Assembly (NCBI RefSeq): GCF_900168195.1
Contig: NZ_FUYX01000008.1
Location: 1-64,000, forward strand
DNA: 64,000 nucleotides
Reading direction: 5' to 3'
Source: Allobosea thiooxidans
Lineage (GTDB): Bacteria; Pseudomonadota; Alphaproteobacteria; Rhizobiales; Beijerinckiaceae
This document shows, in pieces, positions 55,814-63,916 of the stretch. The notes beneath the pieces were generated by a model. The model was given only the letters and a program-made list of their open reading frames with translations, was not told where the DNA came from and searched no databases. The position numbers and the translations under genes were made by a program. The stretch's first letter is position 1; every line of letters starts with the position of its first letter.

Positions 55814-56170
55814 ATGACGGTGAAGCGTATCGTGGCGAACATGCTAACTGCCGAACCGGGGCTGGCAAAAGCCTTCTACGGCAGCATTCTCGACATGCAC
55901 CCCGTCATGGATCATGGCTGGATCCAGACCTATGCGGCCGGCGGCGATCCGGCCGGGCCGCAGCTCAGCTTCGCCAGCGAGGGCGGCGCAGGCACGCCGG
56001 TGCCCGATCTCTCGATCGAGGTCGACGATCTCGACGCGGTATTGGACAGGGTTCGCGCCGCCGGGCTCGCCATCGAATACGGGCCGGCAGAGGAGCCCTG
56101 GGGCGTGCGGCGCTTCTTCCTGCGCGATCCGTTCGGGCGGCTGGTAAACATCCTGTCGCATGGCCACTGA
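55814..56170 (+). CDS. Glyoxalase/bleomycin-resistance-fold (VOC) protein
   Basis: The 118-residue single VOC module has two beta-alpha-beta-beta-beta halves: FYGSILDMHPVMDHGWIQTY, then DLSIEVDDLDAVLDRVRAAGLAIEYGPAEEPWGVRRFFLRDPFGRLVNIL. The conserved DPFGRLVNIL ending is typical. Members act as dioxygenases, epimerases or resistance proteins; this one is unassigned. ATG after GGGAAGTGAGC. Confidence 0.85.
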   Translation: MTVKRIVANMLTAEPGLAKAFYGSILDMHPVMDHGWIQTYAAGGDPAGPQLSFASEGGAGTPVPDLSIEVDDLDAVLDRVRAAGLAIEYGPAEEPWGVRRFFLRDPFGRLVNILSHGH

Positions 56171-56234
56171 GCCGGGTTGTGGAGAAGCGCGGCCATGGCT
56201 GGCCTGCGCGCCCGCCGAGGCCTATTTTGCCGCC

Positions 56235-56672
56235 ATGTCCCTCCATCTGCTCAAGCTCTGCGTCGGCGCCGAATCGATCTCCGATCTGGAGGAATGGATC
56301 GCGCAACGCATAGCGCAGCGCCTCGCGCGCGGAGAGCCGATCGAGCAGCTCCACACCACCCGCATGGTGCCGAAGAAGGTCGGGGAGATCCTCGATGGCG
56401 GTTCGCTCTACTGGGTGATCAAGGGGCAGATCGCGGCACGCCAGCGGCTCACCGACATCCGCCCCTTCACCGATGCGGACGGGATCGGGCGCTGCCATCT
56501 CGTGATGGAGCCGGTGGTGGTCGCGGTCGAACCGCGCCCGTTCCGGCCGTTCCAGGGCTGGCGCTACCTGCAGGCGAAGGACGCGCCGCGTGACCTGTCC
56601 GAGCATGGCGGCGATCTGGGCGAGATGCCGGAGCAGCTGCGGCGGGAGCTGGCGGGACTCGGGCTGCTGTAA
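56235..56672 (+). CDS. DUF1489 family protein
   Basis: The 145-residue soluble protein starts MSLHLLKLCVGAESISDLEEW. It contains HTTRMVPKKVGEILDGGSLYWVIKGQIAARQRL and PFRPFQGWRYLQAKDAPRDL, the conserved blocks of DUF1489, a family found mainly in alphaproteobacteria with no known function. The first in-frame ATG, 75 bases earlier, overlaps the VOC gene and is less likely. Confidence 0.85.
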   Translation: MSLHLLKLCVGAESISDLEEWIAQRIAQRLARGEPIEQLHTTRMVPKKVGEILDGGSLYWVIKGQIAARQRLTDIRPFTDADGIGRCHLVMEPVVVAVEPRPFRPFQGWRYLQAKDAPRDLSEHGGDLGEMPEQLRRELAGLGLL

Positions 56673-56684
56673 GCGGCGCGCTCC

Positions 56685-56786
56685 AGAGCAATTCCGTGTT
56701 TCCTCGAATGATGGAACTGCTTTAGGCCGTTGTTTTACCGCATTTTCTTCCGGTGAACCGGCGCCCGTTTCGCTCGAGAATGCTCT
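56685..56786. repeat. Intergenic repeat, family E, at the 3' end of the Ntn-hydrolase gene
   Basis: A 102-bp AT-richer element runs from AGAGCAATTC to GAATGCTCT, imperfect inverted ends, with an inner TTCCGGTGAACCGG segment. I recall very similar GAGCATT...-type elements scattered in rhizobial genomes. It begins 13 bp after the DUF1489 stop, and its last bases form part of the convergent gene's stop codon. Confidence 0.7.
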
Positions 56787-57876
56787 ACCCCTTCAGGCCC
56801 AGGAAGGCGAAGGGCTTGGCGGGGACGAAGCTGCCGGTCGCATCGCCCGAATAGGTGTGGTCCTGATCCTTGCCGAGATCGAGCTTGCGCGCGCCGCCCG
56901 CAGGCGAGAAGTCGATCTTCTTGAGGTCGACCCAAAAGGTATTGGGCGTCAGGGCCGACTCGAAGAAGTAGAGCTTGCGGGCGTGGTCGAAGACGATGCG
57001 CCAGCGCGTCGAGGAGATGTTGGGCTGGTCGGGCGTCGTCAGCCCATAGGGCACCGAAACGTTGCGGATGACGCTGAAGACGCTGGCGACGGCGCGGTTC
57101 GGATCCGGATCCTTCGGGATGGCGTTCGCATAGAACGAGGCCCGCACGAAACGGTCGGAAGCGCGGTTGGTGCCGGGCAGCATGACGGTGCCGCCGATCT
57201 GCTTCCAATACTCGGCCAGCGCGAGCTGCTTGTCGAAGGTCGGCGAGTTGGTCATGACCTGATAGGCGCGGTCGTGATGGATGACCTGCCTGCCTCCGAC
57301 ATATTCGATGATGGCGCTGTCGCCGGTCGCGTCGGAGAGCGAGAGGTGGACGGTGGCGAGACGGTCCTCGCCCGGCATCATGTCTGTGACGAGGGTGAAG
57401 GGTTCCTCGCGCAAGGCGGCGACGGCCTCGCCCACCGTGGCGAAGTTGTCGAGCACATACTGGGCCCAGAGCGAGATGCTCAGCCCCGGTTTCGAGCCGG
57501 CCTCGAAGCGGGGATACTGGGATTCGACCAGCCAGAGCAGGTTGGCCGACAGCCCCGCATCGTTGACGCCGTCGCTGGTCGCGATGTCGTAGGCGGAGGC
57601 GATCACGCTGCCGTATTTCGCCGTCCAGCGCACGGTGTTGGCGCCGGTTTCGCCGGTGCGCTCGATGCCGCGCGGCAGGATCCAGAGATTGGTGGCGATG
57701 TCGCTCTTCCAATCCATCGAGCGCGCCGTGATCACGCTGCCGTTCGCGCCGAAATAGACGAACCGGGTGCAGGCCTGCGCGGCGGAGCTGGCCAGAAGGG
57801 TGCCGGCAAGGAGGATGGCCGCGCCCCGGTGCAAAAGCGACTTTCGGCCGCGCGTTCCAGATCCTGCTCGCATCAT
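56785..57876 (-). CDS. Choloylglycine-hydrolase-family Ntn hydrolase (linear amide C-N hydrolase), secreted
   Basis: These enzymes hydrolyse amides such as conjugated bile salts, penicillin V or acyl-homoserine lactones. The 363-residue protein has a signal peptide ending SSAAQA directly before Cys36 (CTRFVYFG), so signal cleavage would expose the N-terminal nucleophile. Other family residues include Asp in ARSMDW, NDAGL, and Asn/Arg in VMTNSPTFDKQL. The substrate is unknown; periplasmic acylase activity is plausible. The stop codon overlaps the family E repeat. Confidence 0.87.
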   Translation of the reverse strand: MMRAGSGTRGRKSLLHRGAAILLAGTLLASSAAQACTRFVYFGANGSVITARSMDWKSDIATNLWILPRGIERTGETGANTVRWTAKYGSVIASAYDIATSDGVNDAGLSANLLWLVESQYPRFEAGSKPGLSISLWAQYVLDNFATVGEAVAALREEPFTLVTDMMPGEDRLATVHLSLSDATGDSAIIEYVGGRQVIHHDRAYQVMTNSPTFDKQLALAEYWKQIGGTVMLPGTNRASDRFVRASFYANAIPKDPDPNRAVASVFSVIRNVSVPYGLTTPDQPNISSTRWRIVFDHARKLYFFESALTPNTFWVDLKKIDFSPAGGARKLDLGKDQDHTYSGDATGSFVPAKPFAFLGLKG

Positions 57877-58018
57877 CCGCTGCTCTCTATCGGCTCGACG
57901 ACGAAGGTCGCCGCCAGGGGTTGCTTTGCCGGCGGGCCGGTTGGCCGCGGCCAGCTTACGATGTCTGTCTGGTGCGGCAATCGCCCGTGTCGCGACGACC
58001 GTACCGAGGAGCGGCCGA

Positions 58019-58867
58019 TCAGACCGCGATATTGTCGAGCAGGCGGGTGCCGCCGATGCGGGCGGCGATCAGCAGGCGCATCGGGCCGTCCGTCAGGGCG
58101 GTGACATGCGCGAGCGTCTCGGCGTGGCGGGCTTCGAGATAGTCGAGCTCGAAGCCCGCCGTGATGATCTCGTTCTGAGCCTGCGTGACCGCTTCGAGAA
58201 GCGGCTCCTCGTTGCGGATGCGGGCCGCCAGATCCTGCATGACCCGGTGGAGCGTCGGCGCCAGCGCCCGGTGCTCGGCCGAGAGGTAGCGGTTGCGCGA
58301 GGACATGGCGAGACCGTCGGCCTCGCGAATCGTCGCCAGCGGGACGATGCGGATGCCGAGGTCGAGATCGCCAGCCATGCGGGTCACGACCTTGAGCTGC
58401 TGGTAGTCCTTCTCGCCGAAGATGGCGCAATCGGCGCGCGACTGCGTGAAGAGCTTGCAGCAGATCGTCGCGACGCCCTCGAAATGGGTCGGCCGGAAGC
58501 GATCCTCCAGCCCGACGGCGGCCGGACCCAGCAGCAGCACGCGCGTGGCGAAGCCGGGCGGATACATCGCCTCGACCGGCGGGAAGAAGACGGCGTCGGC
58601 GCCGGCGGCGACGAGCTTGGCGCAATCGTCGTCGAAGGTGCGCGGGTATTTCTTGAAATCCTCATGCGGGGCGAATTGCGTCGGGTTGACGAAGATCGAG
58701 ACGATGACGCGCTTCGCCTGGCGCCGTCCCTCCGTCACCAGCGCGATATGGCCCTCGTGCAGCGCGCCCATGGTCGGCACCAGCGCCACCTCCTCGCCGG
58801 CGGCATGCCAGCCGGCGACGGCTTCGCGCATCGCGGCGACCGTCTCGAAAACCGTGATCCCAGCCAC
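58019..58867 (-). CDS. panC: Pantothenate synthetase
   Basis: PanC joins pantoate and beta-alanine with ATP, the last step of vitamin B5 synthesis. I chose the GTG after GGAGGACGGGACA (VAGITVFETVAAMREAV, 282 residues) over a TTG 33 bases upstream. Signatures are VPTMGALHEGHIALV, SIFVNPTQFAPHEDFKKYPRT, FGEKDYQQL and MSSRNRYL. panB is not alongside. The 142 bp between panC and the Ntn-hydrolase gene show no coding potential. Confidence 0.94.
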   Translation of the reverse strand: MAGITVFETVAAMREAVAGWHAAGEEVALVPTMGALHEGHIALVTEGRRQAKRVIVSIFVNPTQFAPHEDFKKYPRTFDDDCAKLVAAGADAVFFPPVEAMYPPGFATRVLLLGPAAVGLEDRFRPTHFEGVATICCKLFTQSRADCAIFGEKDYQQLKVVTRMAGDLDLGIRIVPLATIREADGLAMSSRNRYLSAEHRALAPTLHRVMQDLAARIRNEEPLLEAVTQAQNEIITAGFELDYLEARHAETLAHVTALTDGPMRLLIAARIGGTRLLDNIAV

Positions 58868-58960
58868 TGTCCCGTCCTCCGTTTGGGCGACGGGTAGCAA
58901 ATGCGGTCGCGATGGCCAATATCAGGACGAAGGGAACGATTCAGCCGGATCGATGGGTTG

Positions 58961-59701
58961 ATGAGCGACAAGAACGATCGCGCTGTCGGCAAGGCCGCCG
59001 CGACCACGCCGGCAGGGCATTCACAGCCGGGCGAGATCGACCGCTTCCTGGGAGCGGCGAAACGCCTTGCGCCTTTCGCTTCCGGGCAGGCGGGCCGCCT
59101 CGTCTTTGCGCTCGACGCCACGATGAGCCGGCAGCCGAGCTGGGATCTCGCCTGCTCGCTGCAGGGCCGGATGTTCGAGGTGGCGGGGCAGAGCGGCGGC
59201 CTTGCGGTGCAACTCGTCTATTTCAGGGGGCTCGGCGAATGCCGCGCTTCGGGTTGGATCGGCGAGCCCGAGCGGCTGAAGGGGCTGATGAGCCGGATCG
59301 CCTGCGAGGGCGGCCAGACGCAGATCGCCCGTGTGCTGCGGCATGTCCGCGACGAGGCGAAGGCGGTGCCGCTGCGCGCCTTCGTCTTCGTCGGCGATGC
59401 GATGGAGGAGGACGTCGACGCGCTGGCGGCGCTGGCGGGCGAACTCGGCCTGCGCGGCATTCGGGGCTTCGTCTTCCAGGAAGGGTTCGATCCCGCGGCG
59501 AGTGCCGCCTTCGCGACGATCGCGCGGCTGACCGGCGGGGCGCATGCGCGCTTCGATGTCGGCGCGCCCGCCTCGCTGCTGGAACTCCTGCGCGGCGCTG
59601 CCGCCTACGCCGCCGGCGGGCGCGAGGCGATGCTGCGGCTCGCCGGGGCGAGCCCGGCGGTCAAGGGGCTGATCGCGGCGATGGATGGGGAGCGCAAGTG
59701 A
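58961..59701 (+). CDS. VWA-domain-like protein coupled to a J-protein
   Basis: The 246-residue protein has a von Willebrand A-like fold. RLVFALDATMSRQPSWDLA gives a MIDAS-like DxTxS start, with VPLRAFVFVGDAMEEDVDALAALAGELG and a final helix. No signal peptide. The first 30 residues are polar and disordered. It overlaps the following membrane J-protein gene by four bases (GTGA), so the two are probably made together and may work together. Confidence 0.78.
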   Translation: MSDKNDRAVGKAAATTPAGHSQPGEIDRFLGAAKRLAPFASGQAGRLVFALDATMSRQPSWDLACSLQGRMFEVAGQSGGLAVQLVYFRGLGECRASGWIGEPERLKGLMSRIACEGGQTQIARVLRHVRDEAKAVPLRAFVFVGDAMEEDVDALAALAGELGLRGIRGFVFQEGFDPAASAAFATIARLTGGAHARFDVGAPASLLELLRGAAAYAAGGREAMLRLAGASPAVKGLIAAMDGERK

Positions 59702-60417
59702 GCCTGCTTTACGGCGTTGCCGTACTGATCCTGGTCTGGTGGCTGGCGAAGCTGTTCGCGGGCGCCAACCCCAAGGTGCTGGCGCGGCTGGCGAAGACGG
59801 TCGGCGGCGTCGCCTCGCTCGGCGTGGCGGGGCTGCTGATGCTGCGCGGCCGGATGGACATGGCGATCTTCCTCGGCGGCATCGGCGCCTGGCTCCTGGG
59901 CTGGAGCGCGACAGGGCCGGGCGGCATCCGCTTCCCCTGGGCCGATCGCGCCGGGCCGGCGGCGGGGGCGACCTCCCAGGTCGGGTCGGTGCTGCTGGAG
60001 ATGGAGCTCGACCACGACAGCGGCGCCATGACCGGCCGGGTCAAGGCCGGCGCGCTGGCCGGGCGTGCCCTCGACAGCCTGGGCATGGCCGAACTTGCCG
60101 CGCTGATGCGCGAATGTCTGGCGCGGGATCCTGACGGAGCCCGGCTGCTAGAGGCATATCTCGACCGCCGGTCGCCCGGCTGGCGTGAAGACGCACAGCG
60201 TGACGGCGACGCGCGGAAGGGCGGCGCGCCGGGCGCGGGCGCGATGACGGAGCAGGAGGCCTACGAGATCCTGGGGCTTCAGCCGGGGGCGAGCGAGGAC
60301 GCGGTCCGCGAAGCCCACCGGGCTCTGATGAAGCGCATCCATCCGGATGCCGGGGGCACCAGCGGCCTTGCCGCTCGCGTCAACCAGGCCAAGGACGTCC
60401 TGGTGAAGCAGCGATAG
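59698..60417 (+). CDS. Membrane-anchored J-domain protein resembling mitochondrial Pam18/Tim14
   Basis: The 239-residue protein starts at GTG (SLLYGVAVLILVWWLAKLF), has two N-terminal membrane helices (about 3-18 and 36-66), a soluble linker, and a C-terminal J domain (about 182-239). The J domain reads EILGLQPGASEDAVREAH then RALMKRIHPDAGGTSGLAA, with HPD at 215-217 and the ending RVNQAKDVL. The short C-terminal J domain with HPD-x-GG-x(7)-N-x-AKD layout matches Pam18/Tim14, the mitochondrial import motor J-protein. It should recruit DnaK at the inner membrane. Confidence 0.85.
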   Translation: MSLLYGVAVLILVWWLAKLFAGANPKVLARLAKTVGGVASLGVAGLLMLRGRMDMAIFLGGIGAWLLGWSATGPGGIRFPWADRAGPAAGATSQVGSVLLEMELDHDSGAMTGRVKAGALAGRALDSLGMAELAALMRECLARDPDGARLLEAYLDRRSPGWREDAQRDGDARKGGAPGAGAMTEQEAYEILGLQPGASEDAVREAHRALMKRIHPDAGGTSGLAARVNQAKDVLVKQR

Positions 60418-60472
60418 CGACGGGCTGGGGTAGGGCGTCTGCGACATGTCGTGAACTCCTTTCCCTGGCTGG

Positions 60473-62107
60473 TCAGCTGCGGGTGGCGAAGCAGGAGAAG
60501 CCGCCGCGCTTCAGCTGGGCGCAGGCGTTCTGCGCGTCCTTCGAGTCGTCGAAGCCGGCGAAGCGGGCGCGGAAGAGCGTGGAGCCGCCCTTCTCGACCT
60601 TCTCGGTGAAGGGCGAGGCGCTGGCGAGCGAGCCGGAAGCCTTGGCACGGGCGCGGGCGAGGATTTCCTTGGCCTTGCCCTCGTCATCGGTGGCGCCGAG
60701 CTGGATCACCCATTTCCCGGAGGCGACCACGGCCGCCTGATGGGACACGGCGCGGGCCGGCTCGGGCGCCTGCACCTTGGCCGGAACGACCTCGACCTTG
60801 CGCTGGACGCTCGCGGCGGGGGCTTCGGCGACCTTCACCGGCTCGGCGGCGGGCTCGGGCTCGGGCGCCTTGGCGATCGAGGAGGTGACGTCGACATTCG
60901 CCGGCGGGCGCAGCACCTTGGCGTCGGACGGCTGGGCGCCGATCGACCAGCGCATGGCCGAGGGGGTGGTGGTGGCGGCGACCGGCCGCATGCCGGAGAG
61001 CTGGAGCGGCTGGCCGCCGGCGGCGACCGGGCGCGGCGGCGCGATCGGAGTGGTGGTCGGCATCGGAGCATAGGCCCGGGCGGCGGCCGGCAGCGGCGCG
61101 TCGGCCATGGCTTCCGGGCGCGGCACCGGCATCGGCGCCGGCTCGGCCGCAGCGACGCGCGGGCGCTCTTCCGGACGCGGGCGCGGCTCGGGCTCGGGCG
61201 CTTCGGCGACCATGACCGAGGAACGGCCGCTGGTGGAGGCACGCGGCAGGCTGGCGAGCACCAGATCGGTCATGATCTTGTCGCGCGAGGCGCCGGAGCG
61301 GCCGCCGAGCACGACCGAGACGACATGCCGGCCTTCCGACTTGGCCGAGGTCATCAGGTTGAAGCCGGAGGCGCGGGTGTAGCCGGTCTTGATGCCATCG
61401 ACGCCCTCGACCTTGCCGAGCAGGCGGTTATGGCCGCGGATGGTGCGGCTGCCGTACTGGAAGGCCCGCATCGAGAACAGCGGGTAGTATTTCGGGAAGC
61501 GTTCCTGGATGGCGCGGGCGAGGATGGTGAGGTCGCGCGCGGTCGTCAGGTTCGGCGGGGAATGCGGCAGGCCGTGCGGGTTGTAGAACCGCGTCGAGCC
61601 CATGCCGAGCGAACGCGCCTTGCGCGTCATCTGCTCGGCGAAGGCCTCCTCGGAGCCCGCGATGTTCTCGGCGACGACCACGGAGGAATCGTTGGCCGAG
61701 AGGGTGATCATGCTCTTGATGGCGTCCTCGACCGAGATGGTCGAGCCCGCCCGCAGGCCGAGCTTTGTCGGCGGCTGCGAGGCCGCGTAGGACGAGACCC
61801 TGAGCTCGGAATCCATCGAGAAGCGGCCGCGCTCCATCTGCTCGAACAGCATATAGAGCGTCATGACCTTGGTGAGGGAGGCCGGGATGCGCGCCGCATC
61901 CTCGTTGACCGCATGCAGCGTCCGGCCAGTCTTGGCGTCGACCACCATGGCGGCATAGGGCGGCGTGTAGCCACCGCCGGAATGGGCCCGGCGCTTGCGC
62001 GCCTCGGCCGGCGAAGATGCGATCGTGGCCGCGACCGCGGCGACGCCGATCAGCCCAATGACGACCCGCAGACGCGGCCGCCGCAACCCAACGCAACCCA
62101 GAACCAT
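60473..62107 (-). CDS. D-alanyl-D-alanine carboxypeptidase (S11) with C-terminal SPOR domain
   Basis: This penicillin-binding protein trims peptidoglycan pentapeptides. The 544-residue protein has an N-terminal signal (about 11-36). The S11 catalytic triad motifs are SLTK at 77-80, SAN at 137-139 and KTG at 240-242. A long Pro/Ala/Glu-rich linker (about 300-460) and a SPOR domain (about 465-543, KWVIQLGATDDEGKAKEIL ... FRARFAGFDDSKDAQNAC) follow. SPOR domains bind denuded septal glycans, so the enzyme is probably targeted to division sites. It is divergent from the phasin gene. Confidence 0.93.
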   Translation of the reverse strand: MVLGCVGLRRPRLRVVIGLIGVAAVAATIASSPAEARKRRAHSGGGYTPPYAAMVVDAKTGRTLHAVNEDAARIPASLTKVMTLYMLFEQMERGRFSMDSELRVSSYAASQPPTKLGLRAGSTISVEDAIKSMITLSANDSSVVVAENIAGSEEAFAEQMTRKARSLGMGSTRFYNPHGLPHSPPNLTTARDLTILARAIQERFPKYYPLFSMRAFQYGSRTIRGHNRLLGKVEGVDGIKTGYTRASGFNLMTSAKSEGRHVVSVVLGGRSGASRDKIMTDLVLASLPRASTSGRSSVMVAEAPEPEPRPRPEERPRVAAAEPAPMPVPRPEAMADAPLPAAARAYAPMPTTTPIAPPRPVAAGGQPLQLSGMRPVAATTTPSAMRWSIGAQPSDAKVLRPPANVDVTSSIAKAPEPEPAAEPVKVAEAPAASVQRKVEVVPAKVQAPEPARAVSHQAAVVASGKWVIQLGATDDEGKAKEILARARAKASGSLASASPFTEKVEKGGSTLFRARFAGFDDSKDAQNACAQLKRGGFSCFATRS

Positions 62108-62402
62108 TTACCCGCCTCGAACTCGTACTGTCGGTTCTGTCCCACGGCCGGCTCCTCGTGGCGCGCAGGACACAGTGAGGGGAGGTTAGGTGGATGCGGT
62201 TACGGAGCCGTTAAAACTTGAACGGTTGCGACCGGAACGATCTGCGTTTGATGCAATGCAGCGTTCTCTTGACATTCATGTTGCGTTGCACAATATGTCG
62301 GCAGTCCCCGGTGGTGATCTCCTTCATACGACCTTTGGGGCGGCACGTCCGGCCACTTCGGCCCATTCACTTGATGACACCCGAGGTGTCAGGAGACGAC
62401 CC
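62108..62402. other. 295-bp divergent promoter region between the carboxypeptidase and phasin genes
   Basis: There is no coding sequence. It holds the phasin promoter candidate, paired TGCRTTGCA-type boxes and a leader of about 100 bases. The carboxypeptidase promoter must also lie here. Confidence 0.5.
62252..62297 (+). promoter_or_regulatory. Phasin promoter with paired TGC/GCA boxes
   Basis: TTGACA (62269-62274) and AATATG (62292-62297) are 17 bp apart. TGCAATGCA (62252-62260) lies just upstream of the -35, and TGCGTTGCA (62282-62290) lies between the -35 and -10. The two 9-mers share TGCRTTGCA in opposite orientation. The PHB-responsive repressor PhaR binds TGC-GCA-rich sites at phasin promoters in related bacteria, so this is a candidate PhaR operator. 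Confidence 0.5.
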
Positions 62403-62750
62403 ATGATCCAGCAGTTCGAGACCATCCAGAAGGCTTCCAAAGAGAACGTCGATGCCGCGCTGAAGGCGTTCGGCGCCACCTCCAAGGGCGTGCAGTCGAT
62501 CGCCGTCGAGGCGACGGACTATGCCAAGAAGTCCTTCGAGGCCAGCACCGCCACGCTCGAGAAGCTCGCCGGCGTGAAGACCTTCGACAAGGCCCTGGAG
62601 ATCCAGGCCGACTATCTCAAGGCTTCGTTCGAGGGCGCCGTCGCCCAGCTCACCAAGATGGGCGAGCTCTACACCGCTCTCGCCAAGGATGCCTACAAGC
62701 CGTTCGAAGGCATCGTCTCGAAGGCCGTCCCGACCGCCCCGAAGGCGTGA
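62403..62750 (+). CDS. Phasin family protein
   Basis: Phasins coat polyhydroxyalkanoate granules. The 115-residue amphipathic helical protein (MIQQFETIQKASKENVDAAL) has the family blocks KGVQSIAVEATDYAKKSFEAST and KALEIQADYLKASFEGAVAQLTKMGELYTALAKDAYKP. The RBS CAGGAGACGACCC is strong and a promoter with PhaR-like boxes lies upstream. No other PHA gene is in the window. Confidence 0.92.
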   Translation: MIQQFETIQKASKENVDAALKAFGATSKGVQSIAVEATDYAKKSFEASTATLEKLAGVKTFDKALEIQADYLKASFEGAVAQLTKMGELYTALAKDAYKPFEGIVSKAVPTAPKA

Positions 62751-62805
62751 TGTCGGCAGGCTGCCGAGTGGCGGCCTGATCTTCGAAAGAGTTCAGTTGC
62801 GTTTG

Positions 62806-62832
62806 AAGCCCGGTCGCGAGATCGGGCTTTTT
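62806..62832 (+). terminator. Intrinsic terminator after the phasin gene
   Basis: AAGCCCGGT (62806-62814) and ATCGGGCTT (62821-62829) pair with one wobble around CGCGAG and are followed by TTT. It lies 55 bp past the stop. Confidence 0.8.
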
Positions 62833-63005
62833 CTGTTGTGTGTTGCGCGCCGGCTTCCGGCTGACGCCTGCTGCGGCCGTGTGAGCGCGGGGCGGCGATT
62901 CCAGCCCCGGGCGGGGGCTGTGCTAAATTCGGTTCCGGCTGCCGGGATGGAGGAACGATCGGACGCGACGCCCCCAAAAACCGAACAGGACGGGAGAGCC
63001 GAACG

Positions 63006-63674
63006 ATGCGCGCAAGATGGATCGAATGTGCCGCTGCTGCCGGATTGCTGGCACTCACCACGAGCCCCGGCGGAGCTCAGACTGCCGCCGAGATGACCTT
63101 CTTCGTCACCAGCGCCGGCTCCGGCAAGGGAGCCGATCTGGGAGGCCTGCAAGGCGCGGATGCGATCTGCCAACGCCTCGCCCAGGCGGTCGGCGCCGGT
63201 GGCAAGACGTGGCGGGCCTATCTGTCGACGCAGGCCACAGGCGGTGCGGCGGCGGTGAATGCGCGGGACCGCATCGGCGCCGGCCCGTGGCGCAACGCCA
63301 AGGGAGCGGTGATCGCCAGCAGCGTCGCCGACTTGCACGGTGCAGCCGCGAGCCTGACGAAGCAGACCGCGCTCAATGAAAAGGGCGAGCCGGTCAACGG
63401 CGCCGGCGACACCCCCAACCAGCATGACATGCTGACGGGCTCGCAGGCGGACGGGACGGCATTCGGACCGGGCGAGGATCGCACCTGCGGCAACTACACC
63501 AAGAGCGGTGCCGAGGGCGCGGTGATGCTCGGCCATCATGACCGCAGGGGGCTCGACGATTCCCCGCCCGCGAAATCCTGGAACATGTCGCATCTCTCGC
63601 GCGGCGGCTGCAGCCAGGAAGCGCTCAAGGGTACGGGCGGGGCCGGGCTGTTCTACTGCTTCGCCGCCAATTGA
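63006..63674 (+). CDS. Secreted lectin/endostatin-like-fold protein
   Basis: The 222-residue protein has a Sec signal (about 1-24) and then MTFFVTSAGSGKGADLGGLQGADAICQRLAQ and TWRAYLSTQA. This pattern of cell-surface proteins has a C-type-lectin/endostatin-like fold (GGLxGADxxCQxLA...TWRAYLS). Four mature cysteines (in AICQRL, RTCGNY, GGCSQE and FYCFAAN) could form two disulfides. Ligand and role are unknown. RBS GGGAGAG. Confidence 0.72.
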   Translation: MRARWIECAAAAGLLALTTSPGGAQTAAEMTFFVTSAGSGKGADLGGLQGADAICQRLAQAVGAGGKTWRAYLSTQATGGAAAVNARDRIGAGPWRNAKGAVIASSVADLHGAAASLTKQTALNEKGEPVNGAGDTPNQHDMLTGSQADGTAFGPGEDRTCGNYTKSGAEGAVMLGHHDRRGLDDSPPAKSWNMSHLSRGGCSQEALKGTGGAGLFYCFAAN

Positions 63675-63916
63675 GGCGACCGGGCCTGGGATGGGAGCGG
63701 GCTCTCGGTCGATGGCGGCCGGGTCGGCTCCCGAACGGATGGGGGCATCGAGCCAAGGCGTCTCGCCGCCCCTCGGGAGTTGGTGGCTTGTGTGATCGGC
63801 GCCTGCCCCTACGCATGCCGCTCCTCACTTTTGAACCGATTGAAAACGCGGCCGGAACGGCGCATGTCTAGGGCGGACGCGCCGCCGCCGCGGCGCCGGA
63901 GGTTTCGGTTCCCGCC

